A stretch of DNA of 64,000 nt. Source: JACVRW01 sp963765135 (GTDB taxonomy: Bacteria; Actinomycetota; Thermoleophilia; Solirubrobacterales; Thermoleophilaceae). Each line of letters starts with the position of its first letter. Position 1 is the first letter of the stretch. Positions 45,988 to 54,320 of this stretch are shown one piece after another. The notes beneath the pieces are model-generated. The model was given only the letters and a program-made list of their open reading frames with translations. It had not been told where the DNA came from and made no database searches. The position numbers and the translations under genes are program-made. Where the stretch lies: assembly GCA_963765135.1 (NCBI GenBank), contig CAVXUX010000007.1:1-64000 (forward strand). Reading direction: 5' to 3'.

Positions 45988-46341
45988 TCATGCCCCGGCG
46001 GCTCGGGCTTGCCGAGCCGGCACCGATTGGATTCCCGCGAGCTCGACGGCCGATTCGACCGAGCCGAACAGGCCGAGGACCGTCTCGAGTCGCGGCCAGT
46101 CGTCGCCCATGCGTCCGCTCCAGTCCGCCGCGACAGGGGCGCGCCCGCGGAAAAACGCGAACGCTCTCAGGGCTCGAATCACGCCGGGTTGCGTCCACTC
46201 GTGGGTGCTCGGCGCGGAGGGCGGCACGGCGCTCGGTTCCGGCAGCACCATGAGCGGGCGGCCGCATAGCAGGCAGCTCTCCACGTCTAGGACTGGGCGC
46301 TCGCATCGACAGCGGCGAGCGGGCTGGGCTACGTCGTTCAT
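45988..46341 (-). CDS. Zinc-ribbon protein with homing-endonuclease-associated repeat
   Basis: The ATG at 46341 is chosen because the longer frame would need a TTG. The N-terminus has CRCERP and CLLCGRP, likely one zinc site. The C-terminal half reads WTQPGVIRALRAFAFFRGRA, PVAADWSGRMGDDWPRLETV, LGLFGSVESAVELAG. This matches the spacing of the HNH-associated repeat (W...I..AL..F....G..P.A.DW....WP....V...FGS...A...AG), a small DNA-binding helical module expanded in Thermoleophilia. No nuclease domain is present. It may be a stand-alone DNA-binding protein. Confidence 0.65.
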   Translation of the reverse strand: MNDVAQPARRCRCERPVLDVESCLLCGRPLMVLPEPSAVPPSAPSTHEWTQPGVIRALRAFAFFRGRAPVAADWSGRMGDDWPRLETVLGLFGSVESAVELAGIQSVPARQARAAGA

Positions 46342-46495
46342 CGCCGACAGCAGACCGCTCCCGAGCGGCCCGATCAACAACAGCTGACGCTGACGTGAGC
46401 GCCAGACGCGATCACCCAGGCGCTGAAAGGCACCGCCTATCGACTCGGCGGGGGGACCTCTTGGCCGGCCCCAGGCCCAACCTTAAGTTCGCTGC

Positions 46496-47053
46496 GTGTC
46501 CCATCGGCTCCAGGTCTACGTGGCACTCGTCCTCGCCGCCCTGTCGGCAGCGGTCGCCCTGGCGCATCCGCCGGCGGCGGCCGCGGCGGTGTGCGCCGGG
46601 ACCCACGCGACCCCCGGCCAGGCGAGCCGCACCGAGCTCGCCCGCGCCGTCGTCTGCGTCAGCAACGTCGAGCGGCGCAGACATGGTCTTCAAGGGCTGA
46701 AGGTCAACTCACAGCTGTCGACAGCCGCGCGGCGCCACTCGCTCGACATGGTCCGGCGCCGCTACTTCGCCCACACCGGGCCCTCCGGCGACACCTTCGT
46801 GCAACGGATTCGCGCGGCCGGCTACCTGAGCTCCGCGCGCACGTGGCTGGTGGGAGAAAACCTCGGCTGGGGTTGGGGAGACGGCGCCAGTCCGGATGGG
46901 ATCGTCCAGGCATGGCTACGCAGCCCGGAGCACCGAAAGATCCTCCTGCGGCCCTCCTACCGGGAGGTCGGCGTGGGCGTTGCGATTGGGGGCCCGCATC
47001 CAAGGTCAGCTCCGGACGCAACGTTCACCGCCGACTTCGGCATAACCAACTGA
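46496..47053 (+). CDS. Secreted CAP/SCP domain protein
   Basis: This intact 185-residue protein has a signal peptide (VALVLAALSAAVALAHPPAA AAA) and a CAP domain. The marks are NVERRRHGLQGLKVNSQLST, AARRHSLDMVRRRYFAHTGP, the VGENLGWGWG block and AWLRSPEHRKILLRPSYREV. The metal-site His residues (FAHTGP, SPEHR) and Glu (VGEN) are present. Two extra Cys (VCAGTH, VVCVSN) may form a disulfide. The role of bacterial CAP proteins is mostly unknown. It starts a co-directional run with UspA and the oxidase genes. Confidence 0.9.
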   Translation: MSHRLQVYVALVLAALSAAVALAHPPAAAAAVCAGTHATPGQASRTELARAVVCVSNVERRRHGLQGLKVNSQLSTAARRHSLDMVRRRYFAHTGPSGDTFVQRIRAAGYLSSARTWLVGENLGWGWGDGASPDGIVQAWLRSPEHRKILLRPSYREVGVGVAIGGPHPRSAPDATFTADFGITN

Positions 47054-47065
47054 AGGAGACCTGAC

Positions 47066-47539
47066 ATGGCGAACAACGAGGGCCCGATCCTCATCGCGTA
47101 CGACGGCTCGGAGCACGCCAAGGCCGCGATCAAGCAGGCCGGCGAGCAGCTCCGCGACGGTCGTCCCGCGATCGTGCTGACCGTGTGGGAGCCGTTCGGC
47201 GCCACCGGCTTCGTCGGAGCGCCGATGGTACCCCCGGTGGGGCTGGAGGAGGATCTCGAGCGCGACGCTCGTCGGGTCGCCGAGGAGGGCGCACGGCTGG
47301 CGCGTACGGCGGGCTTCGAAGCCGAGCCCGTGGTCGAGCGCGGAGATCCTGTCTGGCAGCGGATCGTGGAGTCGGCGGATGAGCACGGGGCCAGCATCGT
47401 GGTGATGGGATCGCATGGGAGGACCGGGATCTCCCGCGTGCTCTTGGGGAGCGTGGCCGGCACCGCCTCCAGCCACACCGCGCGCCCGGTTCTGATCGCG
47501 CACGACGGCGCACAGCCAAGCAACGGGAGCAGTAACTGA
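47066..47539 (+). CDS. Universal stress protein (UspA family)
   Basis: This intact 157-residue protein starts 13 bases after the CAP gene, with AAGGAG before its ATG. The Usp fold is clear: ILIAYDGSEHAKAAIKQAGE, then IVVMGSHGRTGISRVLLGSV, AGTASSHTARPVLIAHD. The ATP-binding GxxG-9x-GS(T) pattern (GSHGRTG...GSVAG) is present, so this is an ATP-binding type. The stop overlaps the likely start of the multicopper oxidase. Confidence 0.95.
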   Translation: MANNEGPILIAYDGSEHAKAAIKQAGEQLRDGRPAIVLTVWEPFGATGFVGAPMVPPVGLEEDLERDARRVAEEGARLARTAGFEAEPVVERGDPVWQRIVESADEHGASIVVMGSHGRTGISRVLLGSVAGTASSHTARPVLIAHDGAQPSNGSSN

Positions 47540-49038
47540 GACCGCTCGTCGCACTCTGCCTTACGGCGCTCGTGATCGTCGCGCTCGACGCCGGCTGCGA
47601 CACCGACCCCCACACCGGGACCGCCCAGGACGCTGCCCGCTTCGCGCCGGAGCATGGGCGCCCCTTCCACGAGCCCAAGGTGATCCGCTCACACCGCGGG
47701 CGCCTAACGGCGACGTTCAGGGTGGAGGAGGGCCGCTTCGAGGTCGGCGGCGTGCGGGTGCGGGGCAAGTCCTACCAAGGCACGTTCATCGGCCCGACTC
47801 TGCGTGTCATGCCCGGGGACACGATCGAGCTCCACGTGGTCAACCGGCTGGGTGAGCCGACCAACCTGCACGAGCACGGCTTCCACGTCTCCCCGGTTGG
47901 CATCTCCGACAACGTCTTGCGCACGATGCCGGCCGGCAGCGACAACGCGGTTCGCGTGCACGTCCCGCGTGACATGGCCCCCGGCACCTACTGGTACCAC
48001 TCGCATCTGGATCCACTCGTCGAGGAGCAGGTCTTCTCGGGTCTGGCCGGGGTCATCGTCGTGGAGGGGCTCACCCAGCGTCTGCCGAGATCTCTGCGGC
48101 GGGTACCGGACCGCGTGATTGCGCTGAAGGACCTCCAGGTTCGCGATCGCGCGATCGTCGACAGGAACATCAACTCCGCCGCGCCGACCACGCGCACCGT
48201 CAACGGGCTTGTCGACCCGGTGATGAGCGCGCGCACCAATCAGACGCAGCTGCTGCGTTTGGCGAACATCAGTGCGGACATTTGGTACCGGCTGCGCGCG
48301 GACGGCGCGCGATTCGTCGTCATCGCCGAGGACGCCAATCCCGTCGGTCGAACGTGGAGGGCGGACGAGCTGCTGTTGCCGCCGGGCAAGCGGTACGACG
48401 TGCTCGTCCGCTGGCCGCGCGCGGGGACCTACAGGCTGCGGACACTGCGCTACAGCACCGGGCCGGGAGGCGACACATATCCCGAGCGGCGCCTGGCCAC
48501 GGTGCGCGTAGCCGGTGTGCCGATCCCCGACGTGCCCTGGCCCCGCTCACTGGGCCAGCTACCCCGCCTTCAGCACGCTCGCGTCCGCCGTGTCCGGCAT
48601 CTGAAGTTCAGCGAGAACGCCGCGGGCACGAAGTTCTTCATCAACGGACGCCAGTTCGACGCGAGCCGCGTCAACGAGGTCGTGAAGCTCGGCACCACCG
48701 AGGAGTGGGTCATTCGCAATGGCTCGCGCGAGCAGCACCCGTTCCACATCCACGTCAACGACTTCCAGGTGATGTCGATCAACGGCAGGCCCCACCGGGC
48801 AAGCGGCCTTCAGGACACGGTCCCGCTGCCGGTAGGCGGGGTTGTCCGAATCCGCATGCGCTTCCGCAACTTCCTGGGCGCCTACGTCTACCACTGCCAC
48901 ATCCTCGCTCACGAGGACGCCGGCATGATGGGGGTCCTCGACGTGACGCGTGGCGGCCGCCGGCCGTCTGCGCGGACGCTTCACGCGCTGGCGGACATGC
49001 ATAGGACGATGGGAATGGCGGCGAGCGGGCAGGATTGA
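47536..49038 (+). CDS. Multicopper oxidase (laccase-like)
   Basis: All four copper motifs are present: HEHGFHVS, YWYHSHLDPLVEEQVFSGLA, HPFHIHVNDFQV and YHCHILAHEDAGMMGVLDVT (type 1 site with HCH and axial Met). The intact frame runs from at least 47,572. In-frame residues upstream (RPLVALCLTALVIVALDAGC) form a signal peptide, so translation likely begins at the CTG at 47536 that overlaps the UspA stop, or at an ATG lost by one substitution. The Cys in DAGCD could be a lipidation site. The enzyme oxidises phenols or metals with oxygen, outside the cell. Confidence 0.93.
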   Translation: MRPLVALCLTALVIVALDAGCDTDPHTGTAQDAARFAPEHGRPFHEPKVIRSHRGRLTATFRVEEGRFEVGGVRVRGKSYQGTFIGPTLRVMPGDTIELHVVNRLGEPTNLHEHGFHVSPVGISDNVLRTMPAGSDNAVRVHVPRDMAPGTYWYHSHLDPLVEEQVFSGLAGVIVVEGLTQRLPRSLRRVPDRVIALKDLQVRDRAIVDRNINSAAPTTRTVNGLVDPVMSARTNQTQLLRLANISADIWYRLRADGARFVVIAEDANPVGRTWRADELLLPPGKRYDVLVRWPRAGTYRLRTLRYSTGPGGDTYPERRLATVRVAGVPIPDVPWPRSLGQLPRLQHARVRRVRHLKFSENAAGTKFFINGRQFDASRVNEVVKLGTTEEWVIRNGSREQHPFHIHVNDFQVMSINGRPHRASGLQDTVPLPVGGVVRIRMRFRNFLGAYVYHCHILAHEDAGMMGVLDVTRGGRRPSARTLHALADMHRTMGMAASGQD

Positions 49039-49042
49039 CCTG

Positions 49043-50083
49043 ATGGCCACTCGACCGATGCTCGTGCTGTTGACCGTCTCACTGGTCATGGCGTGCGGCT
49101 CCGGCGAGGCGCGGGAAAACGCCGGGTCGAGCGCGTCCCGCACGATCGTCACGGGCCTGCAGGTCCCTTGGGGGATCGCGTTCCTGCCCGACGGCGACGC
49201 GCTCGTCAGCGAGCGCACAACGGGCCGCATCCTGCGGATCTCGAGCGACGGCGTCGGGCAAACGAGTGGTCATGCGGCTTCCGGGAGTCGACACCGGCGC
49301 GGGCGAGGGCGGCCTGCTGGGACTGGCGGTGTCGCCGGGCTACCGGCGCGACAAGCTCGTCTACGCCTACTTCACGAGCGGCAGGGACAACCGCATCGTC
49401 CGCTTTCGCCTCGGCGGCACAGCGCATCCGATCCTGACGGGGCTGCGGCGCGGCTTCATCCACAACGGCGGCCGGATCGCGTTCGGCCCCGACGGCAAGC
49501 TCTACGCCGGCGTGGGCGAGACCGGCGACACGGAGCTCGCTCAGGACCTTGGCTCGCTGAACGGGAAGATCCTTCGCATGAACCCCAACGGCACCGTGCC
49601 CGCCGACAACCCGTTCCCCGGGTCGCTCGTCTGGTCGCTCGGTCATCGCAACGTTCAGGGGCTGGCGTGGGACTCGAGCGGGCGCCTGTGGGCGACCGAG
49701 TTCGGCCAGGACACGTTCGACGAGGTGAACGTGATTCGGAGGGGCCACAACTACGGCTGGCCAGAAGTCGAGGGCCGCGACTCGACCGATGGCGGACGCT
49801 TCACCAACCCGGTCGCCACCTGGCGTACTCGGAGGCGTCGCCGAGCGGGGCCGCGATCCGGCGCGGGATCCTCTACATCGGCGCCCTGCGGGGAGAAGCC
49901 GTGCTGCGCCTGCGGCTCACTGGCACACACGCGCGCAAGCTCCGCTCGTTGATGAAGGACGACTTCGGGCGGATCCGCACCGTCGCCAGGGCGCCCGACG
50001 GCTCGCTGTGGATCTCCACGTCGAACAGGGACGGCCGCGGGAACCCCGACCGCGGCGACGATCGGCTTCTGCGCCTGCCCTGA
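49043..50083 (+). CDS. PQQ-dependent soluble aldose dehydrogenase-like protein, two frameshifts
   Basis: The ATG at 49043 follows the oxidase stop by 4 bases. A lipoprotein signal (LVLLTVSLVMACGSGEA) is followed by TIVTGLQVPWGIAFLPDGDA, then RTTGRILRIS. After a shift near 49,255: GGLLGLAVSPGYRRDKLVYA, FIHNGGRIAFGPDGKLYAGV and WSLGHRNVQGLAWDSSGRLW. After a shift near 49,820: GGILYIGALRGEAVLRLRLT-like sequence and GRIRTVARAPDGSLWISTSN RDGRG. This is the six-bladed GSDH/YliI propeller with the GHRNxQGL block. It would oxidise aldoses with PQQ. Following a multicopper oxidase suggests a linked extracytoplasmic redox function. Confidence 0.88.
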   Translation: MATRPMLVLLTVSLVMACGSGEARENAGSSASRTIVTGLQVPWGIAFLPDGDALVSERTTGRILRISSDGVGQTSGHAASGSRHRRGRGRPAGTGGVAGLPARQARLRLLHERQGQPHRPLSPRRHSASDPDGAAARLHPQRRPDRVRPRRQALRRRGRDRRHGARSGPWLAEREDPSHEPQRHRARRQPVPRVARLVARSSQRSGAGVGLERAPVGDRVRPGHVRRGERDSEGPQLRLARSRGPRLDRWRTLHQPGRHLAYSEASPSGAAIRRGILYIGALRGEAVLRLRLTGTHARKLRSLMKDDFGRIRTVARAPDGSLWISTSNRDGRGNPDRGDDRLLRLP

Positions 50084-50110
50084 ATCAGGGGTTCGAGCGA
50101 GAACAGAGCC

Positions 50111-50285
50111 CTACTCTTGCGGCGGGCCGAGGACGTTCTCGATCTCTTGGTCTGGCGCTGTGGCGACCGGGAGTGTGACGCCGACGCGAGTTCCACTTCC
50201 CGGCGAGCTGTCGATCTTGATCGTGCCCCCGAGCGCCTCCACTCGGTCCTGCAACCCGACTAGCCCTGAGGTAGGGTCCGCGCGT
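50111..50285 (-). pseudogene. C-terminal remnant of a histidine kinase ATPase domain
   Basis: The minus strand reads GGRADPTSGLVGLQDRVEAL GGTIKIDSSPG, then SGTRVGVTLPVATAPDQEIE NVLGPPQE and a TAG. This is the G1/G2-box end of a HisKA_3-type kinase (GGADP..GSGLxGLxDRVEALGG). Nothing of the rest of the kinase lies upstream, where the methyltransferase promoter begins. It is a short relic left by deletion or replacement. It was found by direct reading, since it is only about 58 residues with no start codon. Confidence 0.7.
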
Positions 50286-50304
50286 CCACCAGGAAGGAGT
50301 AGGC

Positions 50305-51123
50305 GTGACGACTGCGGACTCGGAGCTGAAGGGCCGGCATCGCAAGATGTGGGCCTCGGGCGACTACCCGGGGATGGTCGAGACCTTCTTGCTGCCGCTC
50401 GGGCCGCGGCTCGTCGAGGCGTGCCGGATCGGCGCGGGCATGCGCGTTCTCGACGTTGCCGCCGGAACGGGCAACGCCTCGATCCCGGCTGCGCAGGCCG
50501 GCGCCGAGGTGACCGCGAGCGACCTTACGCCCGAGCTCTTCGACGCTGGTCGCAATCGGGCGCAGCAGGCCGGCGTCGAGCTCGACTGGGTCGAGGCGGA
50601 CGCTGAGAACCTGCCCTTCGAGGCCGAGTCCTTCGACGTCGTCATGTCCTCGATCGGCGCGATGTTCGCGCCTATGCATCAGCAGGTGGCCGACGAGCTT
50701 GTGCGCGTCTGCCGCCCGGGCGGAACGATCGGGATGCTCAACTGGACTCCCGAGGGGATGATCGGCGCACTGTTTCGAACCATGGGCCCGTTCGCGCCAC
50801 CCCCGCCTCCGGGCGCGCAGCCGCCGCCGCTATGGGGCAGCGAGGACCACGTCAGAGAGGCGTTCGGCGATCGCGTCGACCTCCACACACTCGAGCGCGA
50901 CACTCTCGAAGTCACCGCCTTCGCGCAGCCACAGGATTACGGCGAGCACTTCAAGTCGAAGTACGGACCGACGATCGTCGCGCGGGCGAACGCCGAGAAG
51001 GACGGCCGCGACGGGGAGTTCGACGCGGCCCTGAGCGCCTTCTGTGACGAGTGGAACCTCGGCACGCCCGAGCAGGCGCGCTTCGAGCAGGAATACCTCG
51101 TCGTCGTCGGCACCCGCAGGTAG
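50305..51123 (+). CDS. SAM-dependent methyltransferase (class I, Methyltransf_11 type)
   Basis: The GTG start has AAGGAG 6 bases upstream. The intact 272-residue protein has the SAM-binding blocks MRVLDVAAGTGNASIPAAQA (motif I), EVTASDLTPELFDAGR (acidic motif II), WVEADAENLPFEAESFDVVM and LVRVCRPGGTIGMLNWTPEG. A Pro-rich loop (APPPPPGAQPPPLW) sits in the substrate region. The substrate is unknown; ubiquinone/menaquinone- and small-molecule-type methylases share this layout. Confidence 0.92.
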   Translation: MTTADSELKGRHRKMWASGDYPGMVETFLLPLGPRLVEACRIGAGMRVLDVAAGTGNASIPAAQAGAEVTASDLTPELFDAGRNRAQQAGVELDWVEADAENLPFEAESFDVVMSSIGAMFAPMHQQVADELVRVCRPGGTIGMLNWTPEGMIGALFRTMGPFAPPPPPGAQPPPLWGSEDHVREAFGDRVDLHTLERDTLEVTAFAQPQDYGEHFKSKYGPTIVARANAEKDGRDGEFDAALSAFCDEWNLGTPEQARFEQEYLVVVGTRR

Positions 51124-51191
51124 CGATGAGTTTCGCCGGCGGGCTCGGTCATACGGGGTGACCCCCTGAAGCCGAACGAAGGAGACTCCAG

Positions 51192-51554
51192 ATGGCCGGT
51201 TACGTAGATGGATTCGTCATGCCTCTGCCGAAGGCGAACCTCGACAGGTATCGCGAGGTCGCGACAACGGCGGGCGGGCTCTGGATCGAGCACGGGGCAC
51301 TCGACTACAAGGAGTGCCTGGCAGACGACGTCAAGGTGGGCGAGGTGACCTCGTTTCCCCGCAGCGTCAAGCTCGAGGATGACGAGACGGTGATCTTCGC
51401 CTGGATCACCTACGAGTCGCGCCAGCATCGGGACGAGGTCAACGCCAGGGTGATGAGCGACGAGCGGATGAAGGCGCTGATGGATCCGGCAGGGGAGATT
51501 GCCGACTACGCGCGGATGATCTACGGCGGGTTCGAGGTCATGGTCGACCTCTGA
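51192..51554 (+). CDS. DUF1428 family protein
   Basis: This intact 120-residue protein follows a GAAGGAG site. The family blocks are visible: YVDGFVMPLPKANLDRYREV, then WIEHGALDYKECLADDVKVG, VIFAWITYESRQHRDEVNAR and VMSDERMKALMD. DUF1428 (YbaA-like) proteins are small dimeric alpha/beta-barrel cytosolic proteins of unknown function, structurally like EthD/ABM-type domains. It stands alone. Confidence 0.93.
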   Translation: MAGYVDGFVMPLPKANLDRYREVATTAGGLWIEHGALDYKECLADDVKVGEVTSFPRSVKLEDDETVIFAWITYESRQHRDEVNARVMSDERMKALMDPAGEIADYARMIYGGFEVMVDL

Positions 51555-51655
51555 GTGGTGGTGCTACCCGCACCCTCGACGGGCAGGCGTCCTGTCAAGA
51601 TTGGCCGGATGCTCGAAGTCTCCGAGCACCACGAGACGCTCGAATAGTCGAGGGC

Positions 51656-53725
51656 GTGAGCGCCTTGCTTCTCACCGAGGCAGATCGACGCGGCCGGACC
51701 GCTCGCGACGGGATCGTGGCACTGGGTCGCCGGCGCGGCGTGCAGTACGCGGGCTCGGTCGCGATGCTCGCCGCCGCCTACTACCTCGCTGGGCGACTTG
51801 GCCTCGAGCTCGCGTACCTCGACGGTGCGGTGGCCGCGCTGTGGCCACCGGCGGGACTCGGCGTGGCCGTGCTGTTCCTGTACGGCGTACGCCTGTGGCC
51901 GGGCATCGCGGTGGGCGATCTCCTGCTCGCGGACTTCTCCCAGCCGGCCGGCACGATTGCCGGCCAGACGGTCGGCAACACGGTGGCTCTCATCATTGGC
52001 GCTCTGGTATTGCGTCGTCTGGCGGGCCCGCGCGTCACTCTCGAGCGCACCTTTGACGTTCTCGCGCTTGCGGTCTGCGCTGTCGTTGCGGCGCTGGTCA
52101 GCGCCGCCTTCGGGCCGACGGCGCTGCGGCTCGGCGACGTGGTGGCGGGGGATGAGCTCGGGCGCGTCTTTCGGACGTGGACCTTGAGCGACGCGGCGGG
52201 CGTCCTCGTCGTCGCGCCCGTCGTGCTCACCTGGGCCACCGCTGGCCTAAGCGGAATCCGCCGGCGCGACGTGCTGGAGGGCTTGGCCGGCCTGGCCGCT
52301 CTTGTCGTGCTGGCTGAGCTGGCACCGCAGCGGGAAGTTCCCTACATAGTTTTTCCGGTCCTGCTCTGGGCTGCCCTGCGCCTGGGCCCTCGCGGCGCCG
52401 CCACGGCGATCGTCGTCGTCTGCTCGATCACGGTATGGAACACGGCGCAGGAGGAAGGGCCGTTCGTCCGTGACTCGATCACCGACAGCCTGCTCGCCAC
52501 CCAGTTCTTCATCGCCACCGCGGCGCTCACTTCGCTCGTGCTCGCTGCCGTGACCGCCGAACGCACCCGGGCAGCTCGGGCCCTGGCGGTCAGCGAGGCG
52601 GGACAGCGCGCGCTGGCCGACGAGCATGCCGCGCTGCGCAGGGTCGCGACGCTTGTCGCCGCCGAGCCAGCGCCGAGCCGGGTGTTCCAGCAGGTCACGG
52701 AAGAGGTCGGCCGGCTGCTGGGGCTGCCAGGCGCGTGCGTCGTCCAGTACGACGGCACAGACGCGGCGACCGTCGTGGGCGCTTGGAGCCAAACGGACAG
52801 GCCGCCCCTACCGGTGGGCTCATCGCTCGAGCTCGATGGCGACACTGTCGTCGCCAAGGTGCTTCGCACCGGCACAGCGCAGCGCCTGGAGAGCTACGAC
52901 GATGCGGGCGGGAGGCTTGCCGAGAAGCTGCGGGGCGCCGGGTACCACGCGGCGGTGGCTGCGCCCGTCGGCGTCGGCGGCCGGCTATGGGGTGCGCTGG
53001 TTGCGGCGAGCCTGTCGGACGAGCCGCTCCCAGAGGGTCTCGAGGCGCGGCTCTGTGACTTCGCGGATCTAGTCGGGCAGGCGCTGGCGAACGCCGACGC
53101 CCGCGAGAGGCTCGCGGAATCGCGTGCCGAGCTGGTGGAGGTCAGCGACGCCGAGCGACGACGATTCGAGCGCAACCTGCACGACGGTGCCCAGCAGCGT
53201 CTCGTCTCCGTCGCGCTTCAGCTGGGCATGGCGGGGGCCAAGCTCGACGACGATCCGGGCACCGCGCGTGAGGCGCTCTCCGCCGCACAGGACGATCTCG
53301 CTCGCGGGCTCGAGGAACTGCGGGAGCTCGGGCGCGGACTGCACCCGGTTCTGCTCACCGAGCGTGGGCTCGGCGCGGCGCTCGATGCACTGCTGACGCG
53401 CACGCCCGTCCCAGTCGAGATCGAGGAGCTGCCCGAAGAGCGCTTGCCGGCGCCGGTTGAGGCGGCCGCCTACTACGTGGTCGCCGAGGCGATCACGAAC
53501 GTCGCGAAATACGCTCAGGCGTCGCATGCGATCGTCGCCATCCGCCGGTCGAACGGTTCCGCCAGGGTGACCGTCCGGGACGATGGGGTCGGCGGTGCCA
53601 ACCCGGGCGGCGGCTCTGGCCTGCGCGGCCTTGCGGCTCGGGTCGAGGCGCTCAACGGCCGCCTGGACGTCGACAGCCCGCCGCAGGGCGGCACGCGCAT
53701 CACGGCCGAGATCCCTTCTTCCTAA
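51656..53725 (+). CDS. MASE1-GAF hybrid membrane histidine kinase
   Basis: This intact 689-residue kinase starts with a MASE1 multi-helix sensor (AYYLAGRLGLELAYLDGAVA, ALWPPAGLGVAVLFLYGVRL WPG, TLSDAAGVLVVAPVVLTWAT). A GAF domain follows at about 335-480 (HAALRRVATLVAAEPAPSRV, ACVVQYDGT, AAVAAPVGVGGRLWGALVAA). HisKA_3 then comes (SDAERRRFERNLHDGAQQRL), and the ATPase domain with AEAITNVAKYAQ and VRDDGVGGANPGGGSGLRGL. No response regulator adjoins it, so it is an orphan. The intact 2-kb frame shows local accuracy of the sequence. Confidence 0.95.
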   Translation: MSALLLTEADRRGRTARDGIVALGRRRGVQYAGSVAMLAAAYYLAGRLGLELAYLDGAVAALWPPAGLGVAVLFLYGVRLWPGIAVGDLLLADFSQPAGTIAGQTVGNTVALIIGALVLRRLAGPRVTLERTFDVLALAVCAVVAALVSAAFGPTALRLGDVVAGDELGRVFRTWTLSDAAGVLVVAPVVLTWATAGLSGIRRRDVLEGLAGLAALVVLAELAPQREVPYIVFPVLLWAALRLGPRGAATAIVVVCSITVWNTAQEEGPFVRDSITDSLLATQFFIATAALTSLVLAAVTAERTRAARALAVSEAGQRALADEHAALRRVATLVAAEPAPSRVFQQVTEEVGRLLGLPGACVVQYDGTDAATVVGAWSQTDRPPLPVGSSLELDGDTVVAKVLRTGTAQRLESYDDAGGRLAEKLRGAGYHAAVAAPVGVGGRLWGALVAASLSDEPLPEGLEARLCDFADLVGQALANADARERLAESRAELVEVSDAERRRFERNLHDGAQQRLVSVALQLGMAGAKLDDDPGTAREALSAAQDDLARGLEELRELGRGLHPVLLTERGLGAALDALLTRTPVPVEIEELPEERLPAPVEAAAYYVVAEAITNVAKYAQASHAIVAIRRSNGSARVTVRDDGVGGANPGGGSGLRGLAARVEALNGRLDVDSPPQGGTRITAEIPSS

Positions 53726-54216
53726 TCGAGTGCGAGCAATGCGCGGCCCACGGACGCGTTCAGCGAGCCGCCTGCACCCTTGGAATACAGCGCGCTGACA
53801 CCGTCGCCGACGAGCAAGGATGTGATGGCCAAGCCTTGGGCGCGTAGGTATCCGCCGGCCCTGAGCCGGTTGGCGAGCTCCAGCAGCAGCTCACGATTCT
53901 CCCGGACCTGGGCGCGCCGTATCACGGGCCGCCCCATGCGGAATGGGTCGTAGGGCGCATCGGCGAGTTCCACTGCTCCCCGCAGAACGCAAGCGAATCG
54001 TCCCCGTCTACGAGAGGACGCGAGCTGGCCGGCGCGCAGGCTCAGCTCGTCGCTGGTGATCGGATCTGTGCCGCGCGCGAGCTGCTGGTCGAGCTCGTGC
54101 GCCTGACGCCAGGTCGCGAGTCGCAGCCACACCCCGCCGAGGAGCAGCCCTCGTGTCCGCCGTGCCAAGCGGCCGCTCGGAAGCCAGTCACGGCTGAGAG
54201 GATCAATCACATTCAT
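53722..54216 (-). CDS. Hypothetical protein, unknown family
   Basis: The ATG at 54216 gives a 164-residue protein, MNVIDPLSRDWLPSGRLARR, then VWLRLATWRQAHELDQQLAR, GTDPITSDELSLRAGQLASS and RAQVRENRELLLELANRLRA ending SLLVGDGVSALYSKGAGGSL NASVGRALLALD. It is mostly helical with basic patches and no membrane segment. Longer upstream frames lack a better start. Its stop overlaps that of the convergent MASE1 kinase by 4 bases. I recognise no family. Confidence 0.6.
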   Translation of the reverse strand: MNVIDPLSRDWLPSGRLARRTRGLLLGGVWLRLATWRQAHELDQQLARGTDPITSDELSLRAGQLASSRRRGRFACVLRGAVELADAPYDPFRMGRPVIRRAQVRENRELLLELANRLRAGGYLRAQGLAITSLLVGDGVSALYSKGAGGSLNASVGRALLALD

Positions 54217-54320
54217 GAGGCGAGTCCCGACCCGGGCCAACGGGTTGTCTGCGTGCCCATCATGACCTAACGACGTGCCGCGGTCCAGTCCCAGGTGCGA
54301 GCGCGGACTAGGATCGCTCC

